Below are positions 18,634 to 28,869 of a stretch of 64,000 nucleotides of DNA, piece after piece. The notes under the pieces are model-generated. The model had not been told where the DNA came from. It made no database searches and worked only from the letters and a program-made list of their open reading frames with translations. This DNA is from Vibrionales bacterium SWAT-3. Lineage in GTDB: Bacteria > Pseudomonadota > Gammaproteobacteria > Enterobacterales > Vibrionaceae. The DNA lies in the NCBI GenBank assembly GCA_000169995.1, contig AAZW01000007.1, forward strand, positions 81,152 to 145,151, written 5' to 3'. The position numbers and the translations under genes are program-made. The number at the start of each line of letters is the position of its first letter. The first letter of the stretch is position 1.

Positions 18634-18969
18634 TTACATGAAAAAGGTAGGCATGACGTGTTGGAAAAATATTAGCGAAGCAACGCCACTGATTACCACC
18701 CAAATCAAATCGAAGCGCAGGCTCACAAGCGTACAAACAATTGCGGCCAATACTTTTGGGTTGTGTAGATCAAATTCCATATCTGGCCCTGCACCTAATA
18801 TCTCGACAGCAATAATCGCAGGTAAAACCGTAACCGGAACAAAGCGCAGCGTCTTTTTGAATCGCTCCGACATCTCAAACTTACCAGCTAAACCAATCAC
18901 TGAGAATCGAATAACAAAGGTCGCCGCTGCCATCGCAAGAGTAATAAGAATAAAAGTCGTAGTATTCAT
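18634..18969 (-). CDS. azlD: AzlD-family branched-chain amino acid transport subunit
   Basis: 111 residues, three to four membrane spans, with the family N-terminus (TTTFILITLAMAAATFVIRF) and LRFVPVTVLPAI. Works with AzlC as a two-protein exporter of branched-chain or related amino acids. Lies two bases after the azlC stop, clearly one operon. Confidence 0.85.
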   Translation of the reverse strand: MNTTTFILITLAMAAATFVIRFSVIGLAGKFEMSERFKKTLRFVPVTVLPAIIAVEILGAGPDMEFDLHNPKVLAAIVCTLVSLRFDLIWVVISGVASLIFFQHVMPTFFM

Positions 18970-18971
18970 TG

Positions 18972-19709
18972 TTATGCCACTCCACGCTCTTGAGTTAATA
19001 GGTCATTTTGCATCGCTTCTTGTTCCGCTTGTTCAGTCGACAGATCCATTCGGTAGCCTGCGTACACCCCAACAACGGCAGCAATTACAAGGCCAAGAGA
19101 GTAGGGAAGTTCTGCAAGAAGCACCCCAGTAAAGGTCGCGACAATCGCTGCAACAATACATTCACGGCTTTTCACTTGTGGAATCACGATAGCGATAAAG
19201 GCTGCGACCATCGCGAAATCCAGTCCATAGTTCGCAATTTCAGGGAACGAAGAACCAATCAGTGCGCCAAGGAAATCTGCCACTACCCAGTTAACCCAAA
19301 AACCACCCATTGCCGCTAAATAGAACCAGTGTCTACTTTCACCTTCTTGCTTCATCTCATTGATCGTTGCTGCATAGACCTCATCGGTAAGGCCGTAGGA
19401 CATCAATATGCGAACGTGAAAGGGATACGACTTCATGTGCTCTGACATTGAAGCGCTGTAAAGCATATGGCGCAGGTTTATGATGAAGGTCGTAAACATG
19501 ATGACCACAATACTCGCTGATGACTGGACTAGCCCTAACGCCACCATTTGTGATGATCCGGCAAAAACGGTGAAAGACCATAAGGTACTCTGAGTCACGC
19601 TCATTCCTGCGGTAATACTGACCGCTCCCACAATGAACGAAAACGGAAATGCACCAACGCATAGAGGGAAGATTGCTCTTAACCCTGCCTGGATTTGTTG
19701 TTTATTCAT
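18972..19709 (-). CDS. azlC: AzlC-family branched-chain amino acid exporter
   Basis: 245 residues, about eight hydrophobic segments; GLRAIFPLCVGAFPFSFIVGA and SLWSFTVFAGSSQ-like phrases (here TLWSFTVFAGSSQ) are characteristic. Pairs with azlD downstream. Divergent from the ridA-like gene and the cysteine desulfidase, so it may export an amino acid tied to cysteine degradation; that is inference. Confidence 0.86.
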   Translation of the reverse strand: MNKQQIQAGLRAIFPLCVGAFPFSFIVGAVSITAGMSVTQSTLWSFTVFAGSSQMVALGLVQSSASIVVIMFTTFIINLRHMLYSASMSEHMKSYPFHVRILMSYGLTDEVYAATINEMKQEGESRHWFYLAAMGGFWVNWVVADFLGALIGSSFPEIANYGLDFAMVAAFIAIVIPQVKSRECIVAAIVATFTGVLLAELPYSLGLVIAAVVGVYAGYRMDLSTEQAEQEAMQNDLLTQERGVA

Positions 19710-20012
19710 GACATGCTCACCCTAGATTAAAAATTCAAATTTATTTGCAAGTTATGGTGAGAATCGTATTGGCGAATGAAATTATTTTCAAATCAAGATT
19801 AAAATTTATTTGATTTAGATCGGTGTTTTGAAATCAGCCAAACAAGAGCAAGCAATTAATCTATTTTTAATCAACAACTTAAAACAACTTTCATTTTTGA
19901 GATCTTTGATTGAATGGTTTTCATGATATTTATTGCAACTATTTTTGCATTTTACTATTTTCAATGTTTAAACTGTAGTTGAAATATTTAGCAAATCTGA
20001 ATAGGAAGAATC
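19710..20012. other. AT-rich divergent promoter region of azlCD and ridA-cysteine desulfidase unit
   Basis: 303 bases, very AT-rich, with several ATTTATTTG-like stretches near 19737-19820. It should carry both promoters and a regulator site, but I cannot assign a specific operator. Confidence 0.4.
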
Positions 20013-20393
20013 ATGAAAGAAATCATTACAGCAAATTAAGCGCCGGAAGCCATTGGTCCATACTCACACGGTAATGCATTCGGAAACCTTGTTTTCACAT
20101 CAGGTCAATTACCAGTGTGTAAAGAGAAAGGTGGTGTTGTAGAAGGTGGTGTGAGTGAGCAATCTCGTCAGTCACTACTTAACCTCCAATATGTTTTACA
20201 AGCTGCAGGCAGCGACCTAGATCAAGTACTAAAAACAACGTGTTACTTATCAGACATTAATGACTTTGCAGCATTCAATGAAGTGTACAAAGAGTTCTTT
20301 GAAAAAGACTGTCCTGCACGTAGCTGTTTTGCAGTGAAGGATCTTCCTTTAGGCGTGAAAATCGAAATCGAAGCGATTGCTGGTCGTAAGTAA
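20013..20393 (+). pseudogene. RidA-family 2-iminobutanoate/2-aminoacrylate deaminase with premature TAA
   Basis: ATG 20013 follows AGGAAGAATC and begins MKEIITAN, then TAA (20037-20039) at codon 9, then APEAIGPYSHGN continuing in frame to 20393. Without the stop the product would be 126 residues, the usual RidA length, with the active-site arginine context CPARSCFAV. A GTG at 20115 could restart only after loss of the first beta strands. RidA removes reactive enamines such as 2-aminoacrylate; the next gene encodes an enzyme that makes that compound. Either a recent nonsense mutation or an error. Confidence 0.85.
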
Positions 20394-20433
20394 CTGCTGG
20401 TAAATAATTGAAGAATAGTGTGAGGTCCTTACT

Positions 20434-21708
20434 ATGAAACACCAATGGCAACAGTATAAAGATATTTTGAATACCGTCGTAAAGCCAGCGCTTGGCTGTA
20501 CAGAGCCCATCTCCGCAGCTTACGCTTGTTCTGTTGCGGCCAAGATGCTTGTGGGTGCACCCGATAGAGTTCGCGTGTATGTGTCGGATAATTTATACAA
20601 AAACTCTATGGGCGTGTTTGTTCTGGGGACAGGAAAAATTGGCCTACCCATAGCTGCAGCCGTGGGTGCGATTGGTGGGGATCCACACGCTGGCTTGGAA
20701 GTATTGGCGAACATCAGCGAAAAAGATGTCGAAAAAGCACAAGCATTGATTGATGCTGGCCAAGTCAGCGCACACCGTAAAGATGTAGACGAATTCATCT
20801 ATTGTTATGCGGAAGTAGAATCTGAAGGTCAAATAGCGGCCGTAGAAATCAGTGGCGGTCATACTCAGATCATCAAAAAAACCTTAAATGGAACCGTTCT
20901 ATTCAGCCAAGATTGCGATCAAACAATACCAACAGGTTCTATCTGTGATGGAATCAATATTGATATTGGTAGCATCTACAACTTTGCCACCAGTGCGGAC
21001 TTCGACGATATTGCTTTTATACTCGAAGCATCGGCTCTCAACGGCAAGCTGTCAGAAGAAGGGTTAGCTCATGCCTATGGGCTTGAAGTCGGGCGTACTA
21101 TGGTACAAGGCATTCAATTAGGCCTAATGGCAGAAGACTTGATGAATAAGATCGTCATGCAAACGGCTGCCGCGTCTGATGCTCGAATGGGCGGTGCGAC
21201 GCTACCTGCCATGAGTAACTTTGGTAGCGGTAACCAAGGGATAGCTGCAACAATCCCTGTTGCGGTTATTGCCGAGCACTTTAAAGCGACTCAAGAGCAA
21301 TTGGCACGAGCATTAATCATGAGTCACTTAGGTGCGATTTACATTAAGTCGCATTATCCACCGTTGTCTGCATTTTGTGGGAACACGGTCACTAGCGCTT
21401 CAGCGGCTATGGCGATGGTATATCTAACAAAAGGGTCGTTTGAGCAAGGCTGCTACGCGATTCAAAATGTCCTGAGTGATTGTTCAGGCATGGTGTGTGA
21501 TGGCGCTAAGTCTACCTGCGCAATGAAAGTGAAAACCTCAACCAGTGCTGCAGTTAATGGTTTCTTAATGGCAATGCGCTGTAATGAGGCACACAACCAA
21601 GGCATCGTTGCTGATGATGTTGAGACCAGTATCCGCAATATTGGAAAATTGGTTACCGCTGGCATGAGTGTTACAGACTCTACGATTATTGATATAATGT
21701 CAGCGTAA
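20434..21708 (+). CDS. cyuA: L-cysteine desulfidase (CyuA/UPF0597 family)
   Basis: 424 residues, full length, starting after GTGAGG. Family hallmarks: GCTEPIS near the N-terminus (Cys22), [17 protein letters not shown] in the middle and the cysteine-rich [17 protein letters not shown] that provides iron-sulfur ligands. The enzyme splits L-cysteine into sulfide, ammonia and pyruvate through 2-aminoacrylate. It follows the ridA-like gene by 41 bases, an arrangement that makes chemical sense. The gene symbol follows E. coli usage; some relatives act on other amino acids, so substrate is probable rather than proven. Confidence 0.83.
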   Translation: MKHQWQQYKDILNTVVKPALGCTEPISAAYACSVAAKMLVGAPDRVRVYVSDNLYKNSMGVFVLGTGKIGLPIAAAVGAIGGDPHAGLEVLANISEKDVEKAQALIDAGQVSAHRKDVDEFIYCYAEVESEGQIAAVEISGGHTQIIKKTLNGTVLFSQDCDQTIPTGSICDGINIDIGSIYNFATSADFDDIAFILEASALNGKLSEEGLAHAYGLEVGRTMVQGIQLGLMAEDLMNKIVMQTAAASDARMGGATLPAMSNFGSGNQGIAATIPVAVIAEHFKATQEQLARALIMSHLGAIYIKSHYPPLSAFCGNTVTSASAAMAMVYLTKGSFEQGCYAIQNVLSDCSGMVCDGAKSTCAMKVKTSTSAAVNGFLMAMRCNEAHNQGIVADDVETSIRNIGKLVTAGMSVTDSTIIDIMSA

Positions 21709-21796
21709 TCAAACGTTTTTGATTCAAACTATTTTTAAGACGAACCGCTCGGTAATTTTTACTTAGCGGTTTTCTCGCCAAAAGAGGAAGGACTCA

Positions 21797-22444
21797 GTGT
21801 TCGAATTATCTCAAAGTGACTATGACATCTTGCACGCAATCGAGAACATCGTTGATGGTATTGCCGCAATGTATGGCGAGCATACCGAAGTGTTACTACA
21901 CAGTTTAGATGTTCGTAATCCTTCGATTATTAAAATTGCGAATAGCTACGTCACCGGGCGAGAAGTAGGGGCTCCAATTACTAATTTAGCATTGATGAAG
22001 CTTACTCAAGGTAACGATGTTTCGGGCGCTTACATGACAAAATGTCCCGATGGAAAAACCTTACGCTCAATGACGACCATCATTCGAAACCCTCAACAAC
22101 AAGCCATTGGTTTGTTGTGCATCAACACCAACCTCGACGCACCTTTTCAAGAAGTAATGCACTCACTTGTCCCTTGTTTGCTACCACATGTCGACCGTCC
22201 TCAAACAACGCCTGAAACCTTTGCGCGTAGTAATGAAGAGATGATGCACAGCTCAATTGAAACGGTAAGAGAACAGGTAAGTAATGACGTAGACATCGCG
22301 CCATCGAAGAAGAGCCGAGAGATTGTCACTCGATTGCATGAGATGGGGATTTTCGATTTGAAAGACAGTGCCCAAATTGCGGCAAAAGGACTCGATATCT
22401 CTATCCATACGATCTACCGCTACCTACGTGAGCTGAAAGCCTAA
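21797..22444 (+). CDS. YheO-type PAS/HTH transcriptional regulator
   Basis: 215 residues. N-terminal YheO-like PAS domain (about 10-120, with TEVLLHSLD and GAPITNLAL) and a C-terminal helix-turn-helix (AAKGLDISIHTIYRYLRELK). Ribosome site GAGGAAGGAC before GTG or ATG-equivalent start at 21797. It lies 88 bases after the desulfidase gene and probably controls that unit in response to an amino acid, inferred from adjacency. Confidence 0.82.
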   Translation: MFELSQSDYDILHAIENIVDGIAAMYGEHTEVLLHSLDVRNPSIIKIANSYVTGREVGAPITNLALMKLTQGNDVSGAYMTKCPDGKTLRSMTTIIRNPQQQAIGLLCINTNLDAPFQEVMHSLVPCLLPHVDRPQTTPETFARSNEEMMHSSIETVREQVSNDVDIAPSKKSREIVTRLHEMGIFDLKDSAQIAAKGLDISIHTIYRYLRELKA

Positions 22445-22470
22445 CGTTTGTTGGTTAGCTAACTCTCATT

Positions 22471-23268
22471 CTATTTGTTCTGGTTGTATCTAAATGGCTG
22501 GGTAATCAGTTTATCCAGCCTTTGTTCCTTCCCATCACGTATCTCTGGCACGCCAATGCTTACCTTATCGTGACCAAGCTCGGGTTGAGCACGATACGTT
22601 TTAAACCAGATATCCCAAACTGATAAGAAGAACCCAAAGTTAGAATGGGTTTCTTTGACAATCACAGAGTGGTGCACTCGATGCATGTCTGGCGTGACAA
22701 TCACTTTACGAAGCTGTTTGTCGAACCATAAAGGTAAACGACCGTTACTGTGGTTAAACATTGCACTTACATTCAAAACGACCTCGAATATCACAACGGC
22801 TAGTGCGGGCACACCCAATACAAAAATTAACGCGACCTTAATTAGCATAGATAAAATCATCTCGATGGGGTGGAAGCGTGTACCCGTGGTGACATCGATA
22901 TCTAAATCGGCATGATGGACGCGATGAAGTTTCCACAGGACAGGGATACGGTGGAAGACTAAATGTTGAGTGTAAATGGCAAGATCTAATAACACGACAC
23001 AAAGGAACACGGTGATTTCAAAGGGTAAGCTAATGTTATTGAACAGACCCCATTGGTTTTGTTCCGCAATCAGTGCCGCTTGAAATGCCGCGACAGGTAC
23101 TAATGTCGCCAATAAAACACTGTTAAGCGCCATTAATGAGAAGTTATTTCCCCAACGAAACCATTTATTTTGAGTCAACGTTTTTCTTGGCGCACGATAT
23201 TCCCACAACGCACACAAAACAAAAGTGCTAACAAAGAAAACAAGGCGAAGTAAGGATGGGTCTTGCAT
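22471..23268 (-). CDS. Sterol desaturase/fatty acid hydroxylase-family membrane enzyme
   Basis: 265 residues from ATG 23268, chosen for GAAGGA six bases upstream rather than ATG 23286. Four to five membrane spans and the histidine clusters of the di-iron superfamily: HLVFHRIP, HRVHHAD, and HRVHHS followed by THSNFGF. Members hydroxylate or desaturate lipids; the exact substrate is not predictable. Convergent with the YheO regulator and divergent from the DTW gene. Confidence 0.83.
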   Translation of the reverse strand: MQDPSLLRLVFFVSTFVLCALWEYRAPRKTLTQNKWFRWGNNFSLMALNSVLLATLVPVAAFQAALIAEQNQWGLFNNISLPFEITVFLCVVLLDLAIYTQHLVFHRIPVLWKLHRVHHADLDIDVTTGTRFHPIEMILSMLIKVALIFVLGVPALAVVIFEVVLNVSAMFNHSNGRLPLWFDKQLRKVIVTPDMHRVHHSVIVKETHSNFGFFLSVWDIWFKTYRAQPELGHDKVSIGVPEIRDGKEQRLDKLITQPFRYNQNK

Positions 23269-23342
23269 GAGAATTCCTTCTATCATTCTAACGATACTGT
23301 AAGTACAATCGGGCCACTTTTCTAGATTTACTGTTATTGTCC

Positions 23343-24083
23343 ATGAGAATCCACGCTTTTCACCGTTTATATCAACACCGTTTGTCCCTTTCTACCAAGC
23401 CGTTCAATGCGCGCGGGTGTAAAGTGGTTCGATGTGAGTTCTGTAAAATCAAACAAGACAGCTGTATCTGTGAGCATCAACCGAACATAGATACGAATAT
23501 TGCCACAATGTTGATCTTGTCTGATAACGAAATCTTAAAGCCAAGTAACACGGGCCGTTTGATTGTAGACACGGTGAAAGACAGTCATGTGTACCTTTGG
23601 CATCGAACTGAGCCAAACACAGAGATGCTTGAAGTTCTTAAGGACGAAAAATATCAGCCTGTGATTGTGTTCCCAGAAGATTATACCGATGACAAATCGC
23701 GAGTGGTTCAAGACCTGCCACAAATGCGTAATCCAAATAAAAAGCTACTACTGATTTTCATCGATGGTAGCTGGCGTGAAGCAAGACGTATCTTTAGACG
23801 TTCTGAGTACTTACAAGATCTACCCGTGTTGTCGATTGAACCTGAATCCGTTTCTCAATACATGATGCGAAAGTCAGACAATGAGCAACACCTTTCAACT
23901 GCAGAAGTCGCGAGCTTAGTATTAAAACAAGCTGGTGAAGAGCAGGGCGCCAAAACATTACAACTATGGTTTGAAGCATTTCGCGAAAGCTACATGCTAA
24001 GTAAGACTCGTTACAAGTCAGATCCGACCAAACCAAGCCTGAATGCTTTCATAGAGCACAGTAAAAATGAGACGTCACTCTAA
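23343..24083 (+). CDS. tapT: DTW-domain tRNA-uridine aminocarboxypropyltransferase (TapT-like)
   Basis: 246 residues from ATG 23343; TTG 23337 is possible, and neither has a clear ribosome site. Early cysteines CEFCKIKQDSCIC resemble the zinc site of YfiP/TapT, SNTGRLI binds SAM-like substrate, and the family D-T-W box reads DGSW followed by REARRIFRRS. E. coli TapT makes acp3U at position 47 of tRNAs. Similarity to YfiP as remembered runs through the whole length. Confidence 0.8.
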   Translation: MRIHAFHRLYQHRLSLSTKPFNARGCKVVRCEFCKIKQDSCICEHQPNIDTNIATMLILSDNEILKPSNTGRLIVDTVKDSHVYLWHRTEPNTEMLEVLKDEKYQPVIVFPEDYTDDKSRVVQDLPQMRNPNKKLLLIFIDGSWREARRIFRRSEYLQDLPVLSIEPESVSQYMMRKSDNEQHLSTAEVASLVLKQAGEEQGAKTLQLWFEAFRESYMLSKTRYKSDPTKPSLNAFIEHSKNETSL

Positions 24084-24246
24084 CCTTTAACCGCTTTGTG
24101 CTGACTTGTTGTTCAAACAGACTCAAACACGAGATAAGTTTGTTATCTATCACGGTTTGTAGGGGGAGTGTTATGGATAATGTTCCCCAGTTGTTTTATT
24201 TAAAGAGTTTATTTGCCCGAATTTAGGGAAAAATTGGAGAGATTTC

Positions 24247-25155
24247 ATGTATTACGGCTTCGATGTTGGCGGCACTAAAATTGAATTTGGTGCATTCAAT
24301 GAGAAACTTGAGCGAGTAGCAACAGAGCGCGTTCCAACACCAACAGATGACTATCAATTACTGCTTGATACGATCGCTGGTTTAGTAAAGAAATACGATA
24401 GCGAATTCTCTTGCGAAGGCAAAATCGGCCTTGGCCTTCCTGGTATGGAAAACGCAGACGACGGCACTATGCTGGTTGTTAATGTTCCTGCATCAACAGG
24501 TAAGCCACTACGTAAAGATTTAGAAGCGCTAATCGGTCGTAGCGTAAAAATCGAAAACGATGCGAACTGTTTCGCGCTTTCTGAAGCATGGGATGATGAG
24601 CTAAAAGACGAGCCATCGGTTGCTGGTCTAATTCTAGGTACAGGTTTTGGCGGCGGTTTAGTTTACGAAGGTAAGGTATTCTCTGGTCGTAACCACGTTG
24701 CCGGTGAACTAGGCCATATGCGTCTACCTTTGGATGCATGGTTCCACCTTGGTGACAACGCACCGCTTTTAGGTTGTGGTTGTGGTAAAAAAGGTTGTCT
24801 AGATAGCTATCTGTCGGGTCGTGGTTTCGAATTGATTTACGAGCACTACTTTGGCGAGAAGAAAAAAGCGATTGAGATCATCCAAGCTTACAACGAAGGT
24901 GAGGCTAAAGCGGCTGAACACGTTGACCGCTTCATGGAGCTATTGGCTATCTGCTTTGCGAACCTGTTTACTGGCCTAGATCCACACGTTGTTGCACTGG
25001 GCGGTGGTCTTTCAAACTTCGAGCTTATCTACGAAGAAATGCCAAAGCGCGTACCTAAGTATTTACTGTCTGTTGCTAAGTGTCCGAAGATCATCAAAGC
25101 AAAACACGGTGATTCAGGTGGCGTTCGTGGTGCTGCATTCCTAAACATCAAATAG
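24247..25155 (+). CDS. nagK: N-acetylglucosamine kinase (ROK family)
   Basis: 302 residues beginning [15 protein letters not shown], the ATP-binding DxGGTK motif, with a ROK zinc site [17 protein letters not shown] at about residue 178-194 and [13 protein letters not shown]. Phosphorylates GlcNAc released from peptidoglycan or chitin. Ribosome site GGAGAG before ATG 24247. Monocistronic with a strong terminator. Confidence 0.92.
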   Translation: MYYGFDVGGTKIEFGAFNEKLERVATERVPTPTDDYQLLLDTIAGLVKKYDSEFSCEGKIGLGLPGMENADDGTMLVVNVPASTGKPLRKDLEALIGRSVKIENDANCFALSEAWDDELKDEPSVAGLILGTGFGGGLVYEGKVFSGRNHVAGELGHMRLPLDAWFHLGDNAPLLGCGCGKKGCLDSYLSGRGFELIYEHYFGEKKKAIEIIQAYNEGEAKAAEHVDRFMELLAICFANLFTGLDPHVVALGGGLSNFELIYEEMPKRVPKYLLSVAKCPKIIKAKHGDSGGVRGAAFLNIK

Positions 25156-25192
25156 TGATAGCTTTCAGCTAAAAAAGTTACGCAGAATAAAT

Positions 25193-25231
25193 AAAAATGC
25201 CGCAATCTCGAAAGAGGTTGCGGCATTTTTT
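25193..25231. terminator. Terminator after nagK
   Basis: Stem AATGCCGCAATCTC / GAGGTTGCGGCATT with a GAAA loop and flanking A and T runs; also serves the convergent DUF2960 gene. Confidence 0.88.
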
Positions 25232-25283
25232 ATTGTTTGGTGATTTTAGCTATCGATTAGCAAGAGCAAAGCTCTCTAAGAAC

Positions 25284-25550
25284 TTACTTATTCTTTTTAC
25301 CAACACCAAGGTTTTCTTTTTGCTTCAGCGTAAGCTTTGAAAAGCCAAGCTTGCGGAAGTAATTGTCTTGGTAGTTGCGAACCGCTTTAGTATCTGAAAT
25401 CAACTCAAGCTGCTGCTCTGTTTTTAGATATTCAGTAATGTCGATGCCTTCAGCATCAGCAACCGCTTCTTGGATCGTGCGGTGTTCTTGCTTTGAAAAC
25501 AGTAACTCTTTTTCTTCGTCTTTGTACGTGTACAGAATGGTACGAGCCAT
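25284..25550 (-). CDS. DUF2960-family small basic protein
   Basis: 88 residues from ATG 25550, which has TTGGAG eight bases upstream; an ATG at 25562 lacks one. Starts MARTILYTYKDEEKEL, ends in a lysine-rich tail (KENLGVGKKNK). The family is confined to vibrios and relatives and has no known function, as far as I recall. No signal peptide or membrane span. Confidence 0.7.
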   Translation of the reverse strand: MARTILYTYKDEEKELLFSKQEHRTIQEAVADAEGIDITEYLKTEQQLELISDTKAVRNYQDNYFRKLGFSKLTLKQKENLGVGKKNK

Positions 25551-25679
25551 GATGCGCTCCAATAGAATTTTTACTTTGGGCGCACTCTACATAAAAACAG
25601 TACGTCGCTCAAGGTAATGGTAAGAAATCTTAATATTAACTTAGTTAATGGGTTACTTATTGAGGTTAGCTCAGAAATA

Positions 25680-25718
25680 TAAAAGCCCCTTGCGATTAAA
25701 CCATCGCAGAAGGGGCTT
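25680..25718 (-). terminator. Terminator of the tup-mob-moe operon
   Basis: On the minus strand AAGCCCCTT and AAGGGGCTT arms, with an inner GCGAT/ATCGC pairing, then TTTTATATTT. About 45 bases after the moeA stop. Confidence 0.82.
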
Positions 25719-25760
25719 CGAGCTTTAGTGCAATCAACACACCTTAGGCAGTTTTATTAA

Positions 25761-27578
25761 TTAAACACGGCCTTGCAGTGGAATGATCGTCACTGTTTCA
25801 CCAACTTTGACGGTATCAACCGATGGTGAAATTTCAATTAAGCAGTTTGCTTCGCTCATTGAGCGCAGAATGCCTGAACCTTGTTTACCCGTTGTCTTAA
25901 CTTCAAGTACACCAGATTCGTTCATAGTGAACACACCACGGCTAAATTCAGTACGGCCTTGGCGAGAACGTAATTGCTCAGTAGCTACCGCATTCGCTTT
26001 TACTGGTGTCCAGTTTGTCTGGCCTTGCAGCTTGCGGATCGCTGGCTCGACAAAGTTGATGAACGACACCATTACAGCAACAGGGTTACCTGGCAGACCG
26101 AAGAATGGTTTATCTTCAATTTTACCGTAAGCAAGAGGACGGCCCGGACGCATGTTGATGCGCCAGAAGTTAATCTCACCCAGTTTATCTAGCGCGAGTT
26201 TGATGTAGTCAGCGTCACCAACAGACACACCGCCAGACGTTAATACCATGTCAGTCTCTAGCGACGCAGCATGAAGGACATCCATCATCTTCTGTTCGTC
26301 ATCTTCAATGATGCCGTAATCAACGATGTCACAGCCCAGTTTTTGAAGCATACCAATAATAGTAAAACGGTTTGAATCGTAAATAGAATTTGCTTTCTGC
26401 TCGCTACCTGGTGCTTGAACTTCATCACCTGTCGAGAAGACGCCAACTTTCACTTTACGTAGAACAGGGCAGGTACCGAACCCCAGAGATGCCATCCTGC
26501 CCATTTCTGGCGCTTCGATTCGCGTGCCACGAGTAAAGACAGGTTGGCCGATTTCAAGATCTTCACCCGCCATACGGACATTTTGTCCTACTGAGATTTT
26601 CGCATCAGGGAAGCTAACTGTGTCGCCCTCTTGAACGGCTTGCTCGCGCATCACAACCACATCAACACCTTCAGGCATTGGCGCGCCAGTCATGATCTTA
26701 ACCGCTTCTCCTTGTTGAACGGTCTTGTCGTAGCTGTGTCCTGCCATCACTTCAGCAACAACGTGGTAGCTATCTAGATCTAAATCTTCACTACGAATGG
26801 CGTAGCCGTCCATTGCAGAGTTCGTGTTCTGAGGTACATTGATTGGAGAAATAACATCTTCCGCCAATACGCGACCATATCCTTGTTCTAGGGCAACAGA
26901 TTCCGTCAGCTCTAGTGCATCAATACTATCAACAATCTTTTGCTGACCTTGAGTCACGGTAAGACCTGCAGGAGAGAAAGAGTCACAACACACAACTGGC
27001 GTGTTGTCTTTCGATGATGCACACGAAGCGACTTTACTTGTTTTCGAAACTGGATCGAACGATTGTGCATAGTCGATGATGAAATCACGAATCGCTTCTA
27101 AGTCGCTGATCGCCATTTGTGGCAGGTCAGATTCGACTTTGCTGTCGGCTGCGATAGCAATGATGTTGTCATCATTTGGGTAAAGCCAAGGTTTACCCAC
27201 TTCATCACGGTGAAGCTCGATTTTAGGAAAAGCGATGTTCTTGCAGCCTTCAACCAAAATCAAATCCAACGTATTTGTATCAAAACGTGTAAGCAGATAA
27301 TCAAAGTCAGCTTCGGCTTCTGGCGTTTCTGTCATCATTACATGACGGTTACGAGAGCTGATCAACATTTGGTTTGCACCCGCTTTACGTAAGCGATAGC
27401 TGTCTTTGCCCGGCTTATCGACATCAAAATCGTGGTGAGCATGTTTAAGAACGCCAACTTTCAAACCTGCGTCGGTTAACAAAGGTAACAGGGCTTCAAG
27501 TACCGTTGTTTTACCTGTGCCGCTGTAGGCAGCAAAACCTAATAACGGCAGGTTAGGGCGTTGTTTTGAATCTTTCAT
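25761..27578 (-). CDS. moeA: Fused MobB-MoeA molybdenum cofactor protein
   Basis: 605 residues. Residues 1-170 are MobB, a GTP-binding adaptor with P-loop SGTGKTTVLEALLP and LKHAHHDFDVDKPGKDS. A linker with three cysteines follows, then MoeA from about 205: DGYAIRSED, TGAPMPEG, SGGVSVGDADY and GLPGNPVAV. MoeA inserts molybdate into adenylated molybdopterin; MobB assists nucleotide attachment. The two are separate in E. coli. Start overlaps the mobA stop (TAATG). Last gene of the tungstate uptake operon. Confidence 0.92.
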   Translation of the reverse strand: MKDSKQRPNLPLLGFAAYSGTGKTTVLEALLPLLTDAGLKVGVLKHAHHDFDVDKPGKDSYRLRKAGANQMLISSRNRHVMMTETPEAEADFDYLLTRFDTNTLDLILVEGCKNIAFPKIELHRDEVGKPWLYPNDDNIIAIAADSKVESDLPQMAISDLEAIRDFIIDYAQSFDPVSKTSKVASCASSKDNTPVVCCDSFSPAGLTVTQGQQKIVDSIDALELTESVALEQGYGRVLAEDVISPINVPQNTNSAMDGYAIRSEDLDLDSYHVVAEVMAGHSYDKTVQQGEAVKIMTGAPMPEGVDVVVMREQAVQEGDTVSFPDAKISVGQNVRMAGEDLEIGQPVFTRGTRIEAPEMGRMASLGFGTCPVLRKVKVGVFSTGDEVQAPGSEQKANSIYDSNRFTIIGMLQKLGCDIVDYGIIEDDEQKMMDVLHAASLETDMVLTSGGVSVGDADYIKLALDKLGEINFWRINMRPGRPLAYGKIEDKPFFGLPGNPVAVMVSFINFVEPAIRKLQGQTNWTPVKANAVATEQLRSRQGRTEFSRGVFTMNESGVLEVKTTGKQGSGILRSMSEANCLIEISPSVDTVKVGETVTIIPLQGRV

Positions 27579-28162
27579 TATTGAAGCGTTCCGAATTGGG
27601 TGAGTTCTTCTGGCGTATTAAGGTTTACAAAGCAGTTTGGTGCATCGCTGAAATCAACGTACTCAGTGACGCACTCTTTGTAGAGCAAGATTATCTTGCG
27701 ATCGCCACGTTCTAAAAAGGCTTCTAGCTTTGGAAGAACACGCTTGTGGAATAGGGTAAACACGGGTTGTTTAAATTCACCATCGTGAGCCACAAGAATG
27801 TCACTGTCTTCTTTTACAGCTGCACAAAAGCGTTGTACGAGATCATCACTGATTTGTGGACTGTCACATGGGACAAAACCGACCCAATCAGTGGTCGCGT
27901 TTTTAAGGCCAGCATGAATACCGCCCAATGGCCCTGGATAATCAGGGAACGAATCGGAAACAACCGGAGCGAATGCTTGGTAACTGTCGAGGTTACGGTT
28001 GGCATTGATGGTGATGCTGACATCTTGTTGTGACAGCTTGTCTATAACGTATTGAATAAGCGGGGAACCGTTGAGCTCAACGAGTCCTTTATCTTTTCCG
28101 CCCATACGACTGGCTTGTCCGCCAGCCAAAATAACCCAACTAGTTTGCGTTGGAAGCAGCAT
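27578..28162 (-). CDS. mobA: Molybdenum cofactor guanylyltransferase
   Basis: 194 residues, nucleotidyltransferase fold with the N-terminal GTP loop [15 protein letters not shown], metal-site FVPCDSPQ and [11 protein letters not shown]. Transfers GMP to the pterin cofactor to form the dinucleotide used by formate dehydrogenase-type enzymes. Overlaps the ATPase gene upstream by 23 bases and the fused gene downstream by one. Confidence 0.92.
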   Translation of the reverse strand: MLLPTQTSWVILAGGQASRMGGKDKGLVELNGSPLIQYVIDKLSQQDVSITINANRNLDSYQAFAPVVSDSFPDYPGPLGGIHAGLKNATTDWVGFVPCDSPQISDDLVQRFCAAVKEDSDILVAHDGEFKQPVFTLFHKRVLPKLEAFLERGDRKIILLYKECVTEYVDFSDAPNCFVNLNTPEELTQFGTLQ

Positions 28163-28859
28163 AAATATTCTCTTGTGCTTTGTTCTTTTTAATTACTTGC
28201 AGAAGCGGTGACTCAGCTAGCGTGTTATCTTTGATCCACCATTGCTTCTTGCACAAATCGGTTAACGCGTTGGTTTGGTGACTGGTAATGACTAAACTCG
28301 CGCCTCTCTGAAGAAGATCTTCGGCCATAATCACCAATCTTTCAATAGATTCTTTGTCTAAAGAAGCACTTGGCTCGTCCATCAGCAAAATTGATGGCTT
28401 GAGAATCCAAGCTCGTGCCATTGCTACGCGTTGACGTTCACCACCAGACAACACAGAAATGTGTTCATCTGCTAGGGTTTCTAAACCTACCATCCTCAAC
28501 GCATTAATTATTTGAGCTCGCTTATCTTTTTGGCTCTCTTTGCTAAAGCGAATCCCATAAGCGACATTTTGGTACACAGAACCATCAAATAGGTAAGGCG
28601 TTTGATGCAGATAGATGATGTCTTTAAATTTTAGTCTAGGGAACAGGTTATGTTGCCAACTTTGTGTCGGTGACTGAATACGGCCAGAAGTCGGCTTAAT
28701 CAATCCAGACAGAATTTTTAATAGAGTGGTTTTTCCTACACCGTTATCGCCCTTAAGATAAATCGCATCGTTCGGACCGATCGACAATTCAGGGATGTGG
28801 AACAAAACACGCTCTTTGTAGCGCATTGAAATTTGCTGCGTTGTTATTTTTATACTCAT
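28140..28859 (-). CDS. tupC: Tungstate ABC transporter ATP-binding protein
   Basis: 239 residues: Walker [13 protein letters not shown], signature [12 protein letters not shown], Walker [15 protein letters not shown]-loop SHQTN. Short form without a molybdate-binding C-terminal domain, as expected of TupC rather than ModC. Ten bases downstream of the permease gene. Powers uptake of tungstate (or molybdate) for the cofactor made by the adjoining gene products. Confidence 0.87.
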   Translation of the reverse strand: MSIKITTQQISMRYKERVLFHIPELSIGPNDAIYLKGDNGVGKTTLLKILSGLIKPTSGRIQSPTQSWQHNLFPRLKFKDIIYLHQTPYLFDGSVYQNVAYGIRFSKESQKDKRAQIINALRMVGLETLADEHISVLSGGERQRVAMARAWILKPSILLMDEPSASLDKESIERLVIMAEDLLQRGASLVITSHQTNALTDLCKKQWWIKDNTLAESPLLQVIKKNKAQENIYAASNAN

Positions 28860-28869
28860 GACAGCGTTC

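Noticed and set aside
18638..19132. A 164-codon plus-strand open frame opposite azlD/azlC
   Set aside because: It has a biased composition, no family resemblance and lies antisense to two well-supported membrane protein genes.
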